Shown in pieces: positions 1 to 7,793 of a stretch of DNA of 64,000 bases. Made by a program: the position numbers and the translations under genes. Each line of letters opens with the position of its first letter. Within the stretch, counting starts at the first letter, position 1. The notes under the pieces were generated by a model that was not told the origin of the DNA, ran no database searches, and saw only the letters and a program-made list of their open reading frames with translations. Source of the stretch: Actinomycetota bacterium (GTDB lineage Bacteria > Actinomycetota > Geothermincolia > Geothermincolales > RBG-13-55-18); NCBI GenBank assembly GCA_030019255.1, contig JASEFK010000005.1:62001-126000 (forward strand), read 5' to 3'.

Positions 1-751
1 CCTTGACCAACTTTCCATCCACGGGTATCTTCTCTCCGGGTTTCACCAACACCTGGTCTCCGGGCTTGAGGGATTCCAAGGGAACCTCCACCACCTCGCC
101 GTCGGGCCGGAGGAGGTGAGCCTCGCTGGGCAGAAGCTCGACCAGTTTTTCCAGGGCCCGGGAAGCCCCCATTACCGAGCGCATCTCGATCCAATGTCCC
201 AGGAGCATGATATCGATCAGGGTGGCCAACTCCCAAAAAAGCAACTTGCCCTCGATGCCGAATACCACCGTTGCACTGTATAAATAGGCTACGGTTATGG
301 CCAGGGCGACCAGGGTCATCATCCCCGGCTCCCGCTTGGCGATCTCCTCCTTCAGTCCCTTTAAGAAAGGCCATCCTCCGTAGAAGTAGACAAAGCTGGA
401 GAAAGCCAGGAGGACGTACAACTTCCCGGGAAAATCAAGGGCTTCGGATATATGGAGGACATCCTGGATCATGGGAGAGAGGAGGAGGACGGGGACGGTC
501 ACCACCAGGCAGACCCAGAAACGGCGACGGAAGTCGGCCACCATGTGGGCATGGTGAGAAGCGTGGGAGGCGTGGGCCTTTCCTGCATGCCCCTCATGAC
601 CGGCGGCGGCATGACGGTGCGCCGCGTGCACCCCCTTTTCTTCTGCCGTACCCGGATGACGGTGCGCCGCGTGCATCTCCTTTTCTTGTCCAGGCGTGCT
701 CGGCTTGCCGGTCCCATGGTCGTGTTCCCCATGATTCATGCTGTTTCCCAT
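1..751 (-). CDS. Copper-type P1B ATPase with His-rich N terminus (partial, 3' end outside window)
   Basis: About 250 N-terminal residues of a heavy-metal P-type ATPase that exports copper-group ions across the membrane. The start is the ATG at 751-749, preceded by GGGAGGT; a second in-frame ATG lies at 739. Residues 1-70 carry many His and HxxH-type repeats, as in CopB-type pumps. The text then runs into MVADFRRRFW, a common opening of the membrane part, followed by four hydrophobic segments and the actuator domain entry with the PGEKIPVDG motif at the window edge. The phosphorylation (DKTG) and ATP domains lie outside the window, so ion specificity rests on the N terminus only. The gene reads away from the SHOCT protein at 1124. 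Confidence 0.9.
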   Translation of the reverse strand, partial: MGNSMNHGEHDHGTGKPSTPGQEKEMHAAHRHPGTAEEKGVHAAHRHAAAGHEGHAGKAHASHASHHAHMVADFRRRFWVCLVVTVPVLLLSPMIQDVLHISEALDFPGKLYVLLAFSSFVYFYGGWPFLKGLKEEIAKREPGMMTLVALAITVAYLYSATVVFGIEGKLLFWELATLIDIMLLGHWIEMRSVMGASRALEKLVELLPSEAHLLRPDGEVVEVPLESLKPGDQVLVKPGEKIPVDGKLVK

Positions 752-1123
752 ATGCTTACCTCCCTTGCCCAAAAAGTGAAAGACGGGCGCCGCGCTCCCG
801 CCGTCGACCGTCCTCGCCTTCGTCGGCACGGAAAAACCGCTTGCCCCATCAATTTTCAATTTATAATTATTTCCAATTCCACGGCGATGAAACACGGTTT
901 TCGCCGACCGACGGCGCTACCCGGGTTTTGTCGCGCAACTTCCGGGCAATAATAAAAGCGGCGATCTTGGCTTGGAATATCTTTAATGAGTGGAAGACGG
1001 TATATACGGAACCGGGTGGCGGGGGAATCCGCGAAAAGACGGAAGACGTAAGCAGCGTCACCAAAACGATCGGTGATACGCTGAACTGGGAGACGGGGAA
1101 ATCCATGAAAGGAGGTGAGCATC
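752..1123. other. Divergent intergenic region between ATPase and SHOCT gene
   Basis: 372 bp without a supported gene. It must carry promoters for both flanking divergent genes. An AT-rich patch at about 858-880 (TTTATAATTATTT) could serve as a -10 in either direction, but no convincing paired -35 was seen. I did not find a clear CsoR or CopY operator. Confidence 0.4.
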
Positions 1124-1381
1124 ATGTCGAGCTTGGTCCTCATCGCGGACATGATGCACTGGGAAGAGGGCGGCTGGTTCTGGATGACCCTGATGATGGT
1201 CTTCTGGGCCCTGGTGGCCATCGTGGTCGTCTTTTTCCTGGCGCGGGCCTTCTCATCTCACGGCGCCGGGGAGGGGCGAAAGGAGGGGGAAACTCCCCTG
1301 GAAATCGCTAAGCGCAGGTACGCGGCCGGGGAAATAACCCGGGAGGAATTTGAAAGAATAAAGCAGGACTTACGGGAATGA
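1124..1381 (+). CDS. Small membrane protein with C-terminal SHOCT domain
   Basis: 85 residues. GGAGG at 1111-1115 sits 8 bases before the ATG at 1124; an upstream GTG at 1115 overlaps that ribosome site and is unlikely. Residues about 18-45 form one transmembrane helix (WFWMTLMMVFWALVAIVVV), and the last 30 residues are a SHOCT motif (PLEIAKRRYAAGEITREEFE). SHOCT proteins are short oligomerisation or anchoring modules often found beside metal-transport genes, which fits the copper pump transcribed away on the other strand. The exact role is unknown. Confidence 0.85.
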   Translation: MSSLVLIADMMHWEEGGWFWMTLMMVFWALVAIVVVFFLARAFSSHGAGEGRKEGETPLEIAKRRYAAGEITREEFERIKQDLRE

Positions 1382-1904
1382 GCGAAGATAGGTGACAGGA
1401 AAGAAAGACCCCTCGGTTTGCTAATAAATAAGGGCGGCTGTCGGAAGTCGGGTCGGCCGTCGTCCGGTCATATCCTTATCTAACCCTGTTTTATCATCGG
1501 CATTAAGTGCTTTGACGCAGATTCCCTTCGCCTTAAGCTGGGCGGTTCAACGTCATTGCTCCGGCGATCCGGCCGGACGTCGGCAGGCAGGCAACCCGCC
1601 GGGACCCCGGAAACGCGCTGCACGGTGCTGGCGGGTGCAGGCTATATTTAAAATTTTAACCAGACTTATATAGTCGGGTCTCCGTCGAATATTGTGGATG
1701 ACAGGACCTCATCAAGTGGGCGACGGGACCCATAACGGCTGGTAATATTATCCCGGTGTTCTGTGGTTCTGTTGTCACCCGCGCTTATGTGGGAATAGCA
1801 TGGGAATAGCCTGCTAAGGAGGCGGTTGAGGCCGGGAACGTTGAGCGTCAGGTGAATCCGGGCCGGATTCCGCGGCCGGTGCATCCGGCCCTTGGAGTAC
1901 GGAG
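1382..1904. other. Intergenic region, no gene seen
   Basis: 523 bp. It contains an AT-rich island at about 1640-1690 and a short direct repeat TGGGAATAGC near 1790-1811. Some words resemble parts of cobalamin leaders (GGGAATAGC), but the set of conserved blocks needed for a riboswitch call is missing. It presumably holds the promoter and a long leader for the methyltransferase gene. Confidence 0.35.
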
Positions 1905-2741
1905 GTGGAATTGATCGAGATCGGAAAATGGACCCTGGTCGTCGGCGAGAGGATCAATCCCACGGGAAGGAAAAAGCTGGCCGAGGAACTGAGGGAGGGA
2001 AGGCTGGATACGGTGATCGCCGACGCCAGGGCCCAAGCGGAGGCGGGAGCGGACATCATCGACGTCAACGTGGGAGTACCCGGTGTGGACCAATCGCGGA
2101 TCCTCCCCCTGGCCGCCAGGACGGTGTACGAGGAAACGGGACTTCCGGTGTGCGTGGATTCCTCGGAGGTGGAGGCGCTCAAGGCGGCTTTGGCAGTGCT
2201 TCCGGGAGAGGACGTAATGGTGAACTCGGTTACCGGTGACCGGGAGATGTTGGAGGAACTGCTTCCGGCGGTGGCCGAGAGCGGGGCCTTCCTGGTGGGC
2301 ATCACCAAGGATATGAGAGGCATTCCCCGCACCGCCGAGGAGCGGATGGCAGTCGGCGAGCTGATTATAGGCGAGGCGGAAAAGCACGGCATAAACCGCG
2401 GAAGGATTCTCCTCGACTTCCTTACCATACCCATAGCCACTGAGGTGGAGGCGGCCGGGATTACCCTTTCCTGCATTGAGAGGGCGAACCGGGAGTGGGG
2501 AGTGGCCACCATCCTGGGAGCCTCCAACATCAGCTTCGGGATGCCGGAGCGCCGGGTGATAAACGCCGCCTTCCTGGCCATGGCCATAGCGCGTGGACTC
2601 ACGGCCGCGCTGGTGAATCCCCTTGAGGAGGGAGTGGTCCAGGCCATCCTGGCCGCCGACATGCTCGTGGGCAGGGATCCTATGGGCCGCCGTTATCTGA
2701 AGGATTTCCGCAAAAGGAAAGCGGGTGAATTGTCCGTTTAA
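1905..2741 (+). CDS. Methyltetrahydrofolate:corrinoid methyltransferase-like protein (pterin-binding family)
   Basis: 278 residues, the usual length for the AcsE/MtgA-type pterin-binding TIM barrels. These move a methyl group between methyl-tetrahydrofolate and a corrinoid protein, as in the Wood-Ljungdahl pathway or in methionine synthase. Visible family signatures are VGERINPTGRKKL near residues 13-25, ADIIDVNVGVPG near 50, CVDSSEVEALKAAL near 83, NSVTGD near 106 and GASNISFGMPERR near 200. Start choice is open: GTG at 1905 is preceded by GGAG with 7-base spacing, while TTG at 1911 follows GGAGGT at 1901. No corrinoid protein or CODH genes lie in the window, so the methyl partner is unknown. 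Confidence 0.85.
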   Translation: MELIEIGKWTLVVGERINPTGRKKLAEELREGRLDTVIADARAQAEAGADIIDVNVGVPGVDQSRILPLAARTVYEETGLPVCVDSSEVEALKAALAVLPGEDVMVNSVTGDREMLEELLPAVAESGAFLVGITKDMRGIPRTAEERMAVGELIIGEAEKHGINRGRILLDFLTIPIATEVEAAGITLSCIERANREWGVATILGASNISFGMPERRVINAAFLAMAIARGLTAALVNPLEEGVVQAILAADMLVGRDPMGRRYLKDFRKRKAGELSV

Positions 2742-2919
2742 CCCGTGCCTCGTTGTTTTAAACGCCGGTGCCTGTTTCCCGTGAAGCGCTCCGGCTTTCT
2801 ATGGCCGGCCGGGTATGGGAAAATGATCTTGGTTGTGCCGGGGAAGCATTGCCTGCTCCGGGTTCGGAAAACGTAGTTTTTTGCCATCGAGGGCTTGGCA
2901 TGGATGGAGGAAAAAACCG

Positions 2920-3339
2920 ATGCCCAGGGAATTTCCCCACCAATCCAGGGGGTTCAACCCCTTCGGTGACCTGGTGGGGTTGACGTTCACCGGCTACGGT
3001 GACGGCCGCAGCCGGTGCGAGGTCCGGGTGAGAGAGGAACTCCTGAACCCCCACGGTGTCCTGCATGGCGGGGTGCTGTACACCATGGCCGACACCGGCA
3101 TGGGAGGGGCCCTCTACTCCCTCCTGGACGAGGGCGAACTTTGCACCACGGTGGAGATAAAGATCGTCTACTTCAGCGCGGTCCGGGCGGGCGTCCTGTG
3201 GTGTGAGACGAGGGTCATCGAGAGGCGGGCGCGCCTGGCGGTCCTGGAATCGGAGATCTTCAACCGCGACGGGGAAGGAGAACGCCTGGCGGCCAAGGCC
3301 CTGGGAACCTTCTATATTTTTACGGGGGTCAGGTCTTGA
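2920..3339 (+). CDS. PaaI-like hotdog-fold thioesterase
   Basis: 139 residues. The ATG at 2920 is preceded by GGAGG at 2906-2910. The hotdog signature is clear: a PHGVLHGGVLYTMADTGMG segment, with the G-V-L-H-G-G loop that binds acyl-CoA, then a VEIKIVYFSAV beta segment. Family members hydrolyse acyl- or aryl-CoA thioesters in the cytoplasm; the substrate cannot be read here. The last residues GVRS and the TGA stop are encoded inside the 37-bp repeat at 3325-3361, so the natural C terminus has probably been replaced or trimmed. Confidence 0.88.
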   Translation: MPREFPHQSRGFNPFGDLVGLTFTGYGDGRSRCEVRVREELLNPHGVLHGGVLYTMADTGMGGALYSLLDEGELCTTVEIKIVYFSAVRAGVLWCETRVIERRARLAVLESEIFNRDGEGERLAAKALGTFYIFTGVRS

Positions 3340-3361
3340 ATTTTGATACCCCAGGGGGTAT
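3325..3361 (+). repeat. 37-bp inverted repeat, left copy (REP/RAYT-like end)
   Basis: Reads GGGGTCAGGTCTTGAA... and ends in a palindrome ATACCCCAGGGGGTAT. A near-identical 37-bp copy lies in opposite orientation at 5421-5457; the two differ only in the C/G count within the palindrome. The TGA in CTTGAA is the stop codon of the thioesterase. The sequence resembles repeats seen beside REP-associated tyrosine transposases (inference from memory); no transposase gene is present. Confidence 0.85.
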
Positions 3362-3656
3362 ATGGGTTGGAGGGGCCGCCGGGTAGCGGTCTCGCTCGCC
3401 TGTTTTATTTCGGAAAAGGCCGGGGTTGATGGTCTCGCTCGCCACCTCGGAGCCTCTTTTTAAGAAGGTACCGATGACGGGAGGGCTCGCTGGAACCAAA
3501 TTCCGGCCTCCTGTGTAGGTTGTAGGAAGGGAGATTGCCTCGGGGAGCTTTCCTTGCTGGCGTGGCTGGAAGCCTAGGCCGCTCATCGCAAGAGGAGCCG
3601 GAAAGAGAAGGGGACTGATCCCGGATCTTTCCCGGGAAACGGAAAGGGGCTGAACC
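3362..3656. other. Gene-free spacer inside the inverted-repeat segment
   Basis: Contains the 13-mer GGTCTCGCTCGCC twice (3388-3400 and 3431-3443). At 3620-3660 there are short GC palindromes of the GGGACTGATCCC type that occur in related form elsewhere in the window. No gene is supported. Confidence 0.4.
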
Positions 3657-4310
3657 CTAAGATTGTCCGGGAGGATACGGGTCCTGAAGGTATCTTAAGA
3701 CCTCTTCGTCGGTGAGGTCGTGGAAATCGAGGTAGAAGTCGGCCACCGCGAAAGGATAGCGGTCGGAGACGTGCAGGCAGTGAAAGTAGTCGACCAGAGG
3801 CCGGATGCGGCGGGCGGTGTTCTCCGGGCTCACCGGCACGGCCACGTTTACCGAGGCGGGCTCCATCTTGCGCACCATCTCCACGGCGGCGATCATGGTG
3901 TACCCAGTGGCCAGCCCATCGTCTGTGAGGATCACGTTCTTGCCCTTCAGGTCGGGGAAGGGACGGTCCCCGCGGTATACCTTCAGCCGGCGGCGAACCT
4001 CCACCAGCACCCGGGAGGCGATGGTTCGCACCTGTTCCTGGGTCAGGTGAAGGTGCCGGAGCATCTCCTCATTCAGGTAGAGGGACCCGTCGGGGGCCAC
4101 GGCGCCGAAGCCGGCCTCCGGGTTGTGGGGGATGGGAAGCTTGCGGGCCACCAGCACGTCGAAGTCCCCGCCCAGTTCCCGGGCCAGGTGGTATCCCACC
4201 GGGATTCCCCCGCGGGGGATACCCAGGACCAACAGGTCCTCCACCGGGCCTCCATAGGACTCCGCCAGCTTCCGTCCGGCGTCCTCCCGGTCGCGGAACA
4301 GCACGGGCAT
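3657..4310 (-). CDS. Phosphoribosyltransferase-family protein
   Basis: 217 residues from the ATG at 4310 (MPVLFRDREDAG), preceded by GGAAAGGG. A longer reading from 4346 has no ribosome site. The PRPP-binding loop VILTDDGLATGYTM is near residue 127; an LGIPRGGIPVG segment and a flexible KLPIPHNPEAGFGA loop precede it. This is the predicted-phosphoribosyltransferase subgroup (COG1926-like), often stand-alone or fused to hydrolases, with unknown base substrate. It lies alone inside the inverted-repeat-bounded segment. A -10-like TATAAT is at 4354-4349 on the minus strand. Confidence 0.85.
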   Translation of the reverse strand: MPVLFRDREDAGRKLAESYGGPVEDLLVLGIPRGGIPVGYHLARELGGDFDVLVARKLPIPHNPEAGFGAVAPDGSLYLNEEMLRHLHLTQEQVRTIASRVLVEVRRRLKVYRGDRPFPDLKGKNVILTDDGLATGYTMIAAVEMVRKMEPASVNVAVPVSPENTARRIRPLVDYFHCLHVSDRYPFAVADFYLDFHDLTDEEVLRYLQDPYPPGQS

Positions 4311-4348
4311 GCGGAAAAACCCTTTCCATCCGGACAACCTATGCATTG

Positions 4349-4354
4349 ATTATA
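4349..4354 (-). promoter_or_regulatory. Possible -10 element of the phosphoribosyltransferase gene
   Basis: TATAAT on the minus strand, 39 bases before the chosen ATG. No good TTGACA match is seen at the proper distance, so this is a weak prediction. Confidence 0.35.
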
Positions 4355-4546
4355 TATTCTTCCCCCCGCGCGTTCCCGCAAGACGACCCCTTACGCCCGG
4401 TTCCAGGTCTGCACCTTTTCCCGGGCCTCTGAAGACCGGCACGGACTTTGTATTCTCCCCCCTCTCTGTTTTTGCAAGACGAACTTCTATGCCCGATTTC
4501 AGGTCCAGAACCCTTACCGGACCTCCGGTGACCGTCACGAATTTCC
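4355..4546. repeat. Imperfect 96-bp tandem duplication upstream of the phosphoribosyltransferase
   Basis: Two diverged copies, 4355-4450 and 4451-4546. Shared landmarks in the same order are TATTCT, a C run, GCAAGACGA, a GCCCG(G/A)TT(C/T)CAGGTC block and a CCGGACCTC/CCGGGCCTC block. The period is 96 bases. The copies cover the region just upstream of the minus-strand gene. Confidence 0.6.
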
Positions 4547-4626
4547 AATAGGATGGGTTGCCCGGATGGTGGTCAAAGGAAGAAGGACTAAATCGGGAAA
4601 GCAAAAGAGACAGAAGGGGGGCAAAG

Positions 4627-5380
4627 ATGGGCTCGAGGAGGGAAAGGGACGCGGATTTCTGCTCCACCAGGGCGAAATCCGGAGGAAGTAAGGGATATTC
4701 CACCCGTGGACCAAGGAAAGCCCTTCTCGTACCATTGGTGGCGCTGGCGGTAACCGTTCTGTTGTACGCTCTAGCTGCATATGGCGCCGTATCCATACAC
4801 GGCGACGACTTACCTTCCAACTTTTCCACGGCGCTTACGAAGCCGATGCAGGTCTTTTGGCCGCCAAAGAGAGCGGCCACGTGGGAACCTGGGGGCTAAA
4901 CACCAGTGGGCAGTGCGATGTCCCCGATCCCAACGAGGATTTCGTGGCCATCGACGCGGGCCTCGACCACAGCCTGGGCCTGAAGTCCGATGGCAGCATC
5001 GTGGCCTGGGGTAATAATGCTTACGGGAAATGTGATGTCCCGGAGCCGAATGCAGATTTCACTACTTCATGGCCGACGGCCAGGTGATGGCGGGTCCCTC
5101 CATGACCATTCCCCCTTATACCCGGCGTTCCTACCTGGTCGACCAGTACGTGACCTCTTTCAACGTCTCCACGGTGGTCTTGTCCAACAGCGGACCCTAC
5201 CTGGTCTGCGAGCGAGCCATGTACGGGGGTATCCGCACCTGGGGACATGATTCGGTTGGCGTGACCTATTCCGCCAACTTCTGGTGCCTGCCCGAGGGCT
5301 GCACGAAAGGAGATTTCGAGACCGCCCAGTTGTTTCCGTCGGGCGGAGCACCGTACCGAAGGGCACGGGCAGGCCTTTAA
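4627..5380 (+). pseudogene. Decayed RCC1-repeat surface protein
   Basis: Starts with the ATG at 4627 behind GGGGGGC and encodes an N-terminal membrane helix (LLVPLVALAVTVLLYALAAY). The frame breaks at about 4860-4885. A second frame carries about one and a half RCC1 repeats (AGLDHSLGLKSDGSIVAWG), breaking again at about 5060-5075. The third frame resembles the repeated outer domain of large actinobacterial surface proteins (ERAMYGGIRTWGHDSVG, then WCLPEGCT). Intact relatives have many RCC1 repeats, so a large internal deletion is likely besides the two frameshifts. It lies just inside the right inverted repeat. Confidence 0.75.
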
Positions 5381-5420
5381 CGTTCTTCCCTATCCCTGGC
5401 CCTGAAAAAGCACTCCAAAA

Positions 5421-5457
5421 ATACCCCTGGGGGTATCAAAATTCAAGACCTGACCCC
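5421..5457 (-). repeat. 37-bp inverted repeat, right copy
   Basis: Reverse-complement partner of 3325-3361. On the minus strand it reads GGGGTCAGGTCTTGAA... and supplies the last codons (GVRS) and the TGA stop of the oxidoreductase at 5443-6921, in the same reading frame as in the thioesterase at the other end. Confidence 0.85.
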
Positions 5458-6921
5458 TTTTAGGAGGCGGCGGGCCAGGGCCAGGCTGCCCAGGACGGTT
5501 CCCAGCTGGGTGGCCGGCTTGATGAGGGGCACCAGGCCCTTCTTGGGCTTCCACTCCACGTTCAGGGTGTGGGACTTGCCCAGCTTGTCCAGGGCGATGA
5601 GCTCCGCGCAGTGGTTGGCGGTCCAGATGGCTGCCTCCATCCCCCCGGAGGACACGTGGGTGCGGGTGTAGTCACCGGCCAGGTAGAGGTTGTCCAGGGG
5701 CGAGCGCTGGTAGGGTCGGTGCTTCTCCATGCCCGGGAGCGGGCGGTACACACCCTGCCTCTCACGGACCACCTTGTACTTGCGCACCTCCGCTTCCCCG
5801 GCGGAGGGGAAGAGGGAGCGGATCTGCTCCAGGGCGATGTCGAAGATGACCTCGTCCGGGAGACCCTCGATGTGGTCCGCCGGGGAGAGAACCATCTCGA
5901 ACATGGACCCCTCGGTGAAGATGTGGGGCAGCACGTTGGAGAGGTCGGCGTAGGTGTTGAAGATGCAGTTGTTGGAGAAGAAGGTCACGTCCACGTCGGT
6001 GAGCTTGCGGTCGAACCATACCTGCAAGGAGAGGCTGGGCGCGTACTGGAAGTGCCACAGGTCCCGGAAGTACTGATAGCGGAAGGCCTCCCGGGGCAGC
6101 ACCTGCCGCAGGGTGAAGGGGGGCAGGCAGGAGATGTAGAGGTCCGCGGTGCGCTCCTCCTCCCCGTTGAGGGTCACGCTGCGCACCCGGTTGCCCTCGA
6201 AGTTGATGGAGGTTACCGCCTTGCGCAGCTCAGTCCTGCCGCCCTTTCCGTGGATGTAGTCCAGGCAGGTGTCCACCCAGATGTCTCCCAGACCGCCGTT
6301 GGCGAAGCCCACCCGGGCGCTGTCCGGGTCGGCGGCCACCTTGCGGAACCAGTTGAGCATCACCTTGGCGGAGACCATCCAGGATGGAGTGAAGGTCAGC
6401 CCGTTGATGCCCGGCTCCATGGGCAGGAAGGCGTCGCGCGGCGAGCGCCGGTAGGCCCACTGCCCGAAGGTTATCTCATCCAGCTTCTCCAGCTTGCGCT
6501 CCGAGTACATCACCGCCCCGCCCATGCCCGCGGCGGTGAAGAGCAGCTTCCACTTGGGGACGCCGGTGTAGGACTTGAGAAGGGTGTAGAAGGCCGCCGC
6601 GGCGTGGAAGGGAGCCGGGAGGTTGGCGAAGCGTAGCACCGCCTCCTTCCCTCCCTCCTGCATGTAGTAGAACTCGGTCTGTTTCCAGATGATGTTGTTC
6701 TCGATGCCCATCTTGCGGAAGAAATTGAGCAAGTTGGCATAATATGGGAAAAATACGTGGAGGGCGTTGTCGATCATGTCCCCGTCCTCGTCCTTCCAGG
6801 AACTGGCACGCCCCCCGAAGATCTCGTCCGCCTCCACCAGCTCGACTTCAAGGCCCAGGTCCAGGAGGTTGATGGCCGTGGCTAGGCCGGACATGCCTCC
6901 TCCCATAATCAACGCCTTCAT
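5443..6921 (-). CDS. FAD-dependent amine-oxidase-family oxidoreductase, carotenoid-desaturase-like
   Basis: 492 residues. The N terminus holds the dinucleotide-binding motif GGGMSGLATAINLLDLG followed by E-A-D at the end of beta-2. The C terminus has the FAD-contact motif YLAGDYTRTHVSSGGMEAA near residue 420. Overall it matches the phytoene / zeta-carotene desaturase and squalene-associated (HpnE-like) desaturases, so the likely substrate is an isoprenoid; no synthase gene is nearby to confirm. It is cotranscribed with the TetR gene upstream (4-bp ATGA overlap at 6918-6921). The C terminus ends inside a 37-bp inverted repeat. Confidence 0.85.
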   Translation of the reverse strand: MKALIMGGGMSGLATAINLLDLGLEVELVEADEIFGGRASSWKDEDGDMIDNALHVFFPYYANLLNFFRKMGIENNIIWKQTEFYYMQEGGKEAVLRFANLPAPFHAAAAFYTLLKSYTGVPKWKLLFTAAGMGGAVMYSERKLEKLDEITFGQWAYRRSPRDAFLPMEPGINGLTFTPSWMVSAKVMLNWFRKVAADPDSARVGFANGGLGDIWVDTCLDYIHGKGGRTELRKAVTSINFEGNRVRSVTLNGEEERTADLYISCLPPFTLRQVLPREAFRYQYFRDLWHFQYAPSLSLQVWFDRKLTDVDVTFFSNNCIFNTYADLSNVLPHIFTEGSMFEMVLSPADHIEGLPDEVIFDIALEQIRSLFPSAGEAEVRKYKVVRERQGVYRPLPGMEKHRPYQRSPLDNLYLAGDYTRTHVSSGGMEAAIWTANHCAELIALDKLGKSHTLNVEWKPKKGLVPLIKPATQLGTVLGSLALARRLLKGVRS

Positions 6922-7568
6922 TTCCTACCACTCCTTTCGCCTACCATGTTCTTGCCGCGGGGGGCGGCGTCGCCGACGATACTCTTCAACATTTCCCTGA
7001 CTGCGAGCAACGCCTTGTCACGGGTCAAAACGTCTCCCAGGCCCATGATGGCGGCGTGTACCAGGGTTACGGCAAGTGCCAGGATCTGCCAGGCAGCCAC
7101 TACGGTATTCAGGTCCTCCCGCACCGATCCCTCCTGTTTGCCCATCTCGAACATCTCCGAGATGACCAGGATGTAGTCCAGGAACTTTTCCCCCAGTGCC
7201 TCCCGGATGTCCGGATCCCGGGCGGCGGTCATGACCTCGAAGAGCAGCAGGGCGTCCTCCGGGTTGTCCATGACGAACCCGTAGAAGGCCTCGCTCATGC
7301 GCAGGATGCGCTCCGGCACCGTCCCCTCCCCCCCTCCCACGGCCAGTAGCACCTGCAGGGGGCGGCGGCTCAGTTCCTCCAGGGCCTCCAGGATCATCTC
7401 CTTCTTGGAGCGGAAGTGCCGGTACAGAGCGGGCTCAGTTATCCCCACCCGCTCGGCGATGCGGCGGGTGGTGGTGCCCTCCAGGCCGCGCTCTTTCATG
7501 ATGGAGAGGGCGGCCTCGAGGATATGCTTCCGCCGCTCCCCACTCTCCGGTCTTTTCGTTCTCTTCAT
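6918..7568 (-). CDS. TetR-family transcriptional regulator
   Basis: 216 residues. The helix-turn-helix is at about residues 25-65 (TTTRRIAERVGITEPALYRHFRSKKEMI), followed by a helical ligand domain. It overlaps the desaturase-like gene by 4 bases, so the two form an operon and the regulator probably senses a substrate or product of that enzyme. A 20-bp near-perfect palindrome lies 38 bp upstream (7606-7625) and is the obvious autoregulatory operator; it may also control the divergent epimerase gene. Confidence 0.92.
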   Translation of the reverse strand: MKRTKRPESGERRKHILEAALSIMKERGLEGTTTRRIAERVGITEPALYRHFRSKKEMILEALEELSRRPLQVLLAVGGGEGTVPERILRMSEAFYGFVMDNPEDALLLFEVMTAARDPDIREALGEKFLDYILVISEMFEMGKQEGSVREDLNTVVAAWQILALAVTLVHAAIMGLGDVLTRDKALLAVREMLKSIVGDAAPRGKNMVGERSGRK

Positions 7569-7605
7569 CCCCGTGATCGTGCCTTTCGGGCTCGTAAAAA
7601 CTCAA

Positions 7606-7625
7606 GTTAGTGAATATTAACTAAC
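7606..7625. promoter_or_regulatory. Candidate TetR operator
   Basis: GTTAGTGAATATTAACTAAC: a 20-bp dyad with nine of ten base pairs symmetric, placed in the divergent promoter region between the TetR gene (7568) and the epimerase gene (7794). The GTTAG/CTAAC arms are like operators of several lipid-metabolism TetR regulators (inference). Confidence 0.7.
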
Positions 7626-7793
7626 ATATATCACGGCCGGTTCCGGGGCGTCAACGTCGCGAGGACACGGCCGCCGGGCGGGAGTCCTTGGCGTGGAGCG
7701 GCGGTGAAGTGGTATATTCTTTTCCATCCGCGTGGCTTGTCGGTCAGATTATCGGGAATCGGCGTATCGCCGAGCAGAGCAGGGAGGTGCATC

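Noticed and set aside
1382-1904. Cobalamin riboswitch before the corrinoid methyltransferase gene
   Set aside because: Only scattered short words match; the conserved B12-box and kissing-loop blocks are not in order.
4627-5380. Programmed frameshifting in the RCC1 gene
   Set aside because: No slippery sequence at the breaks, and the middle and end of the family are missing, so decay is simpler.
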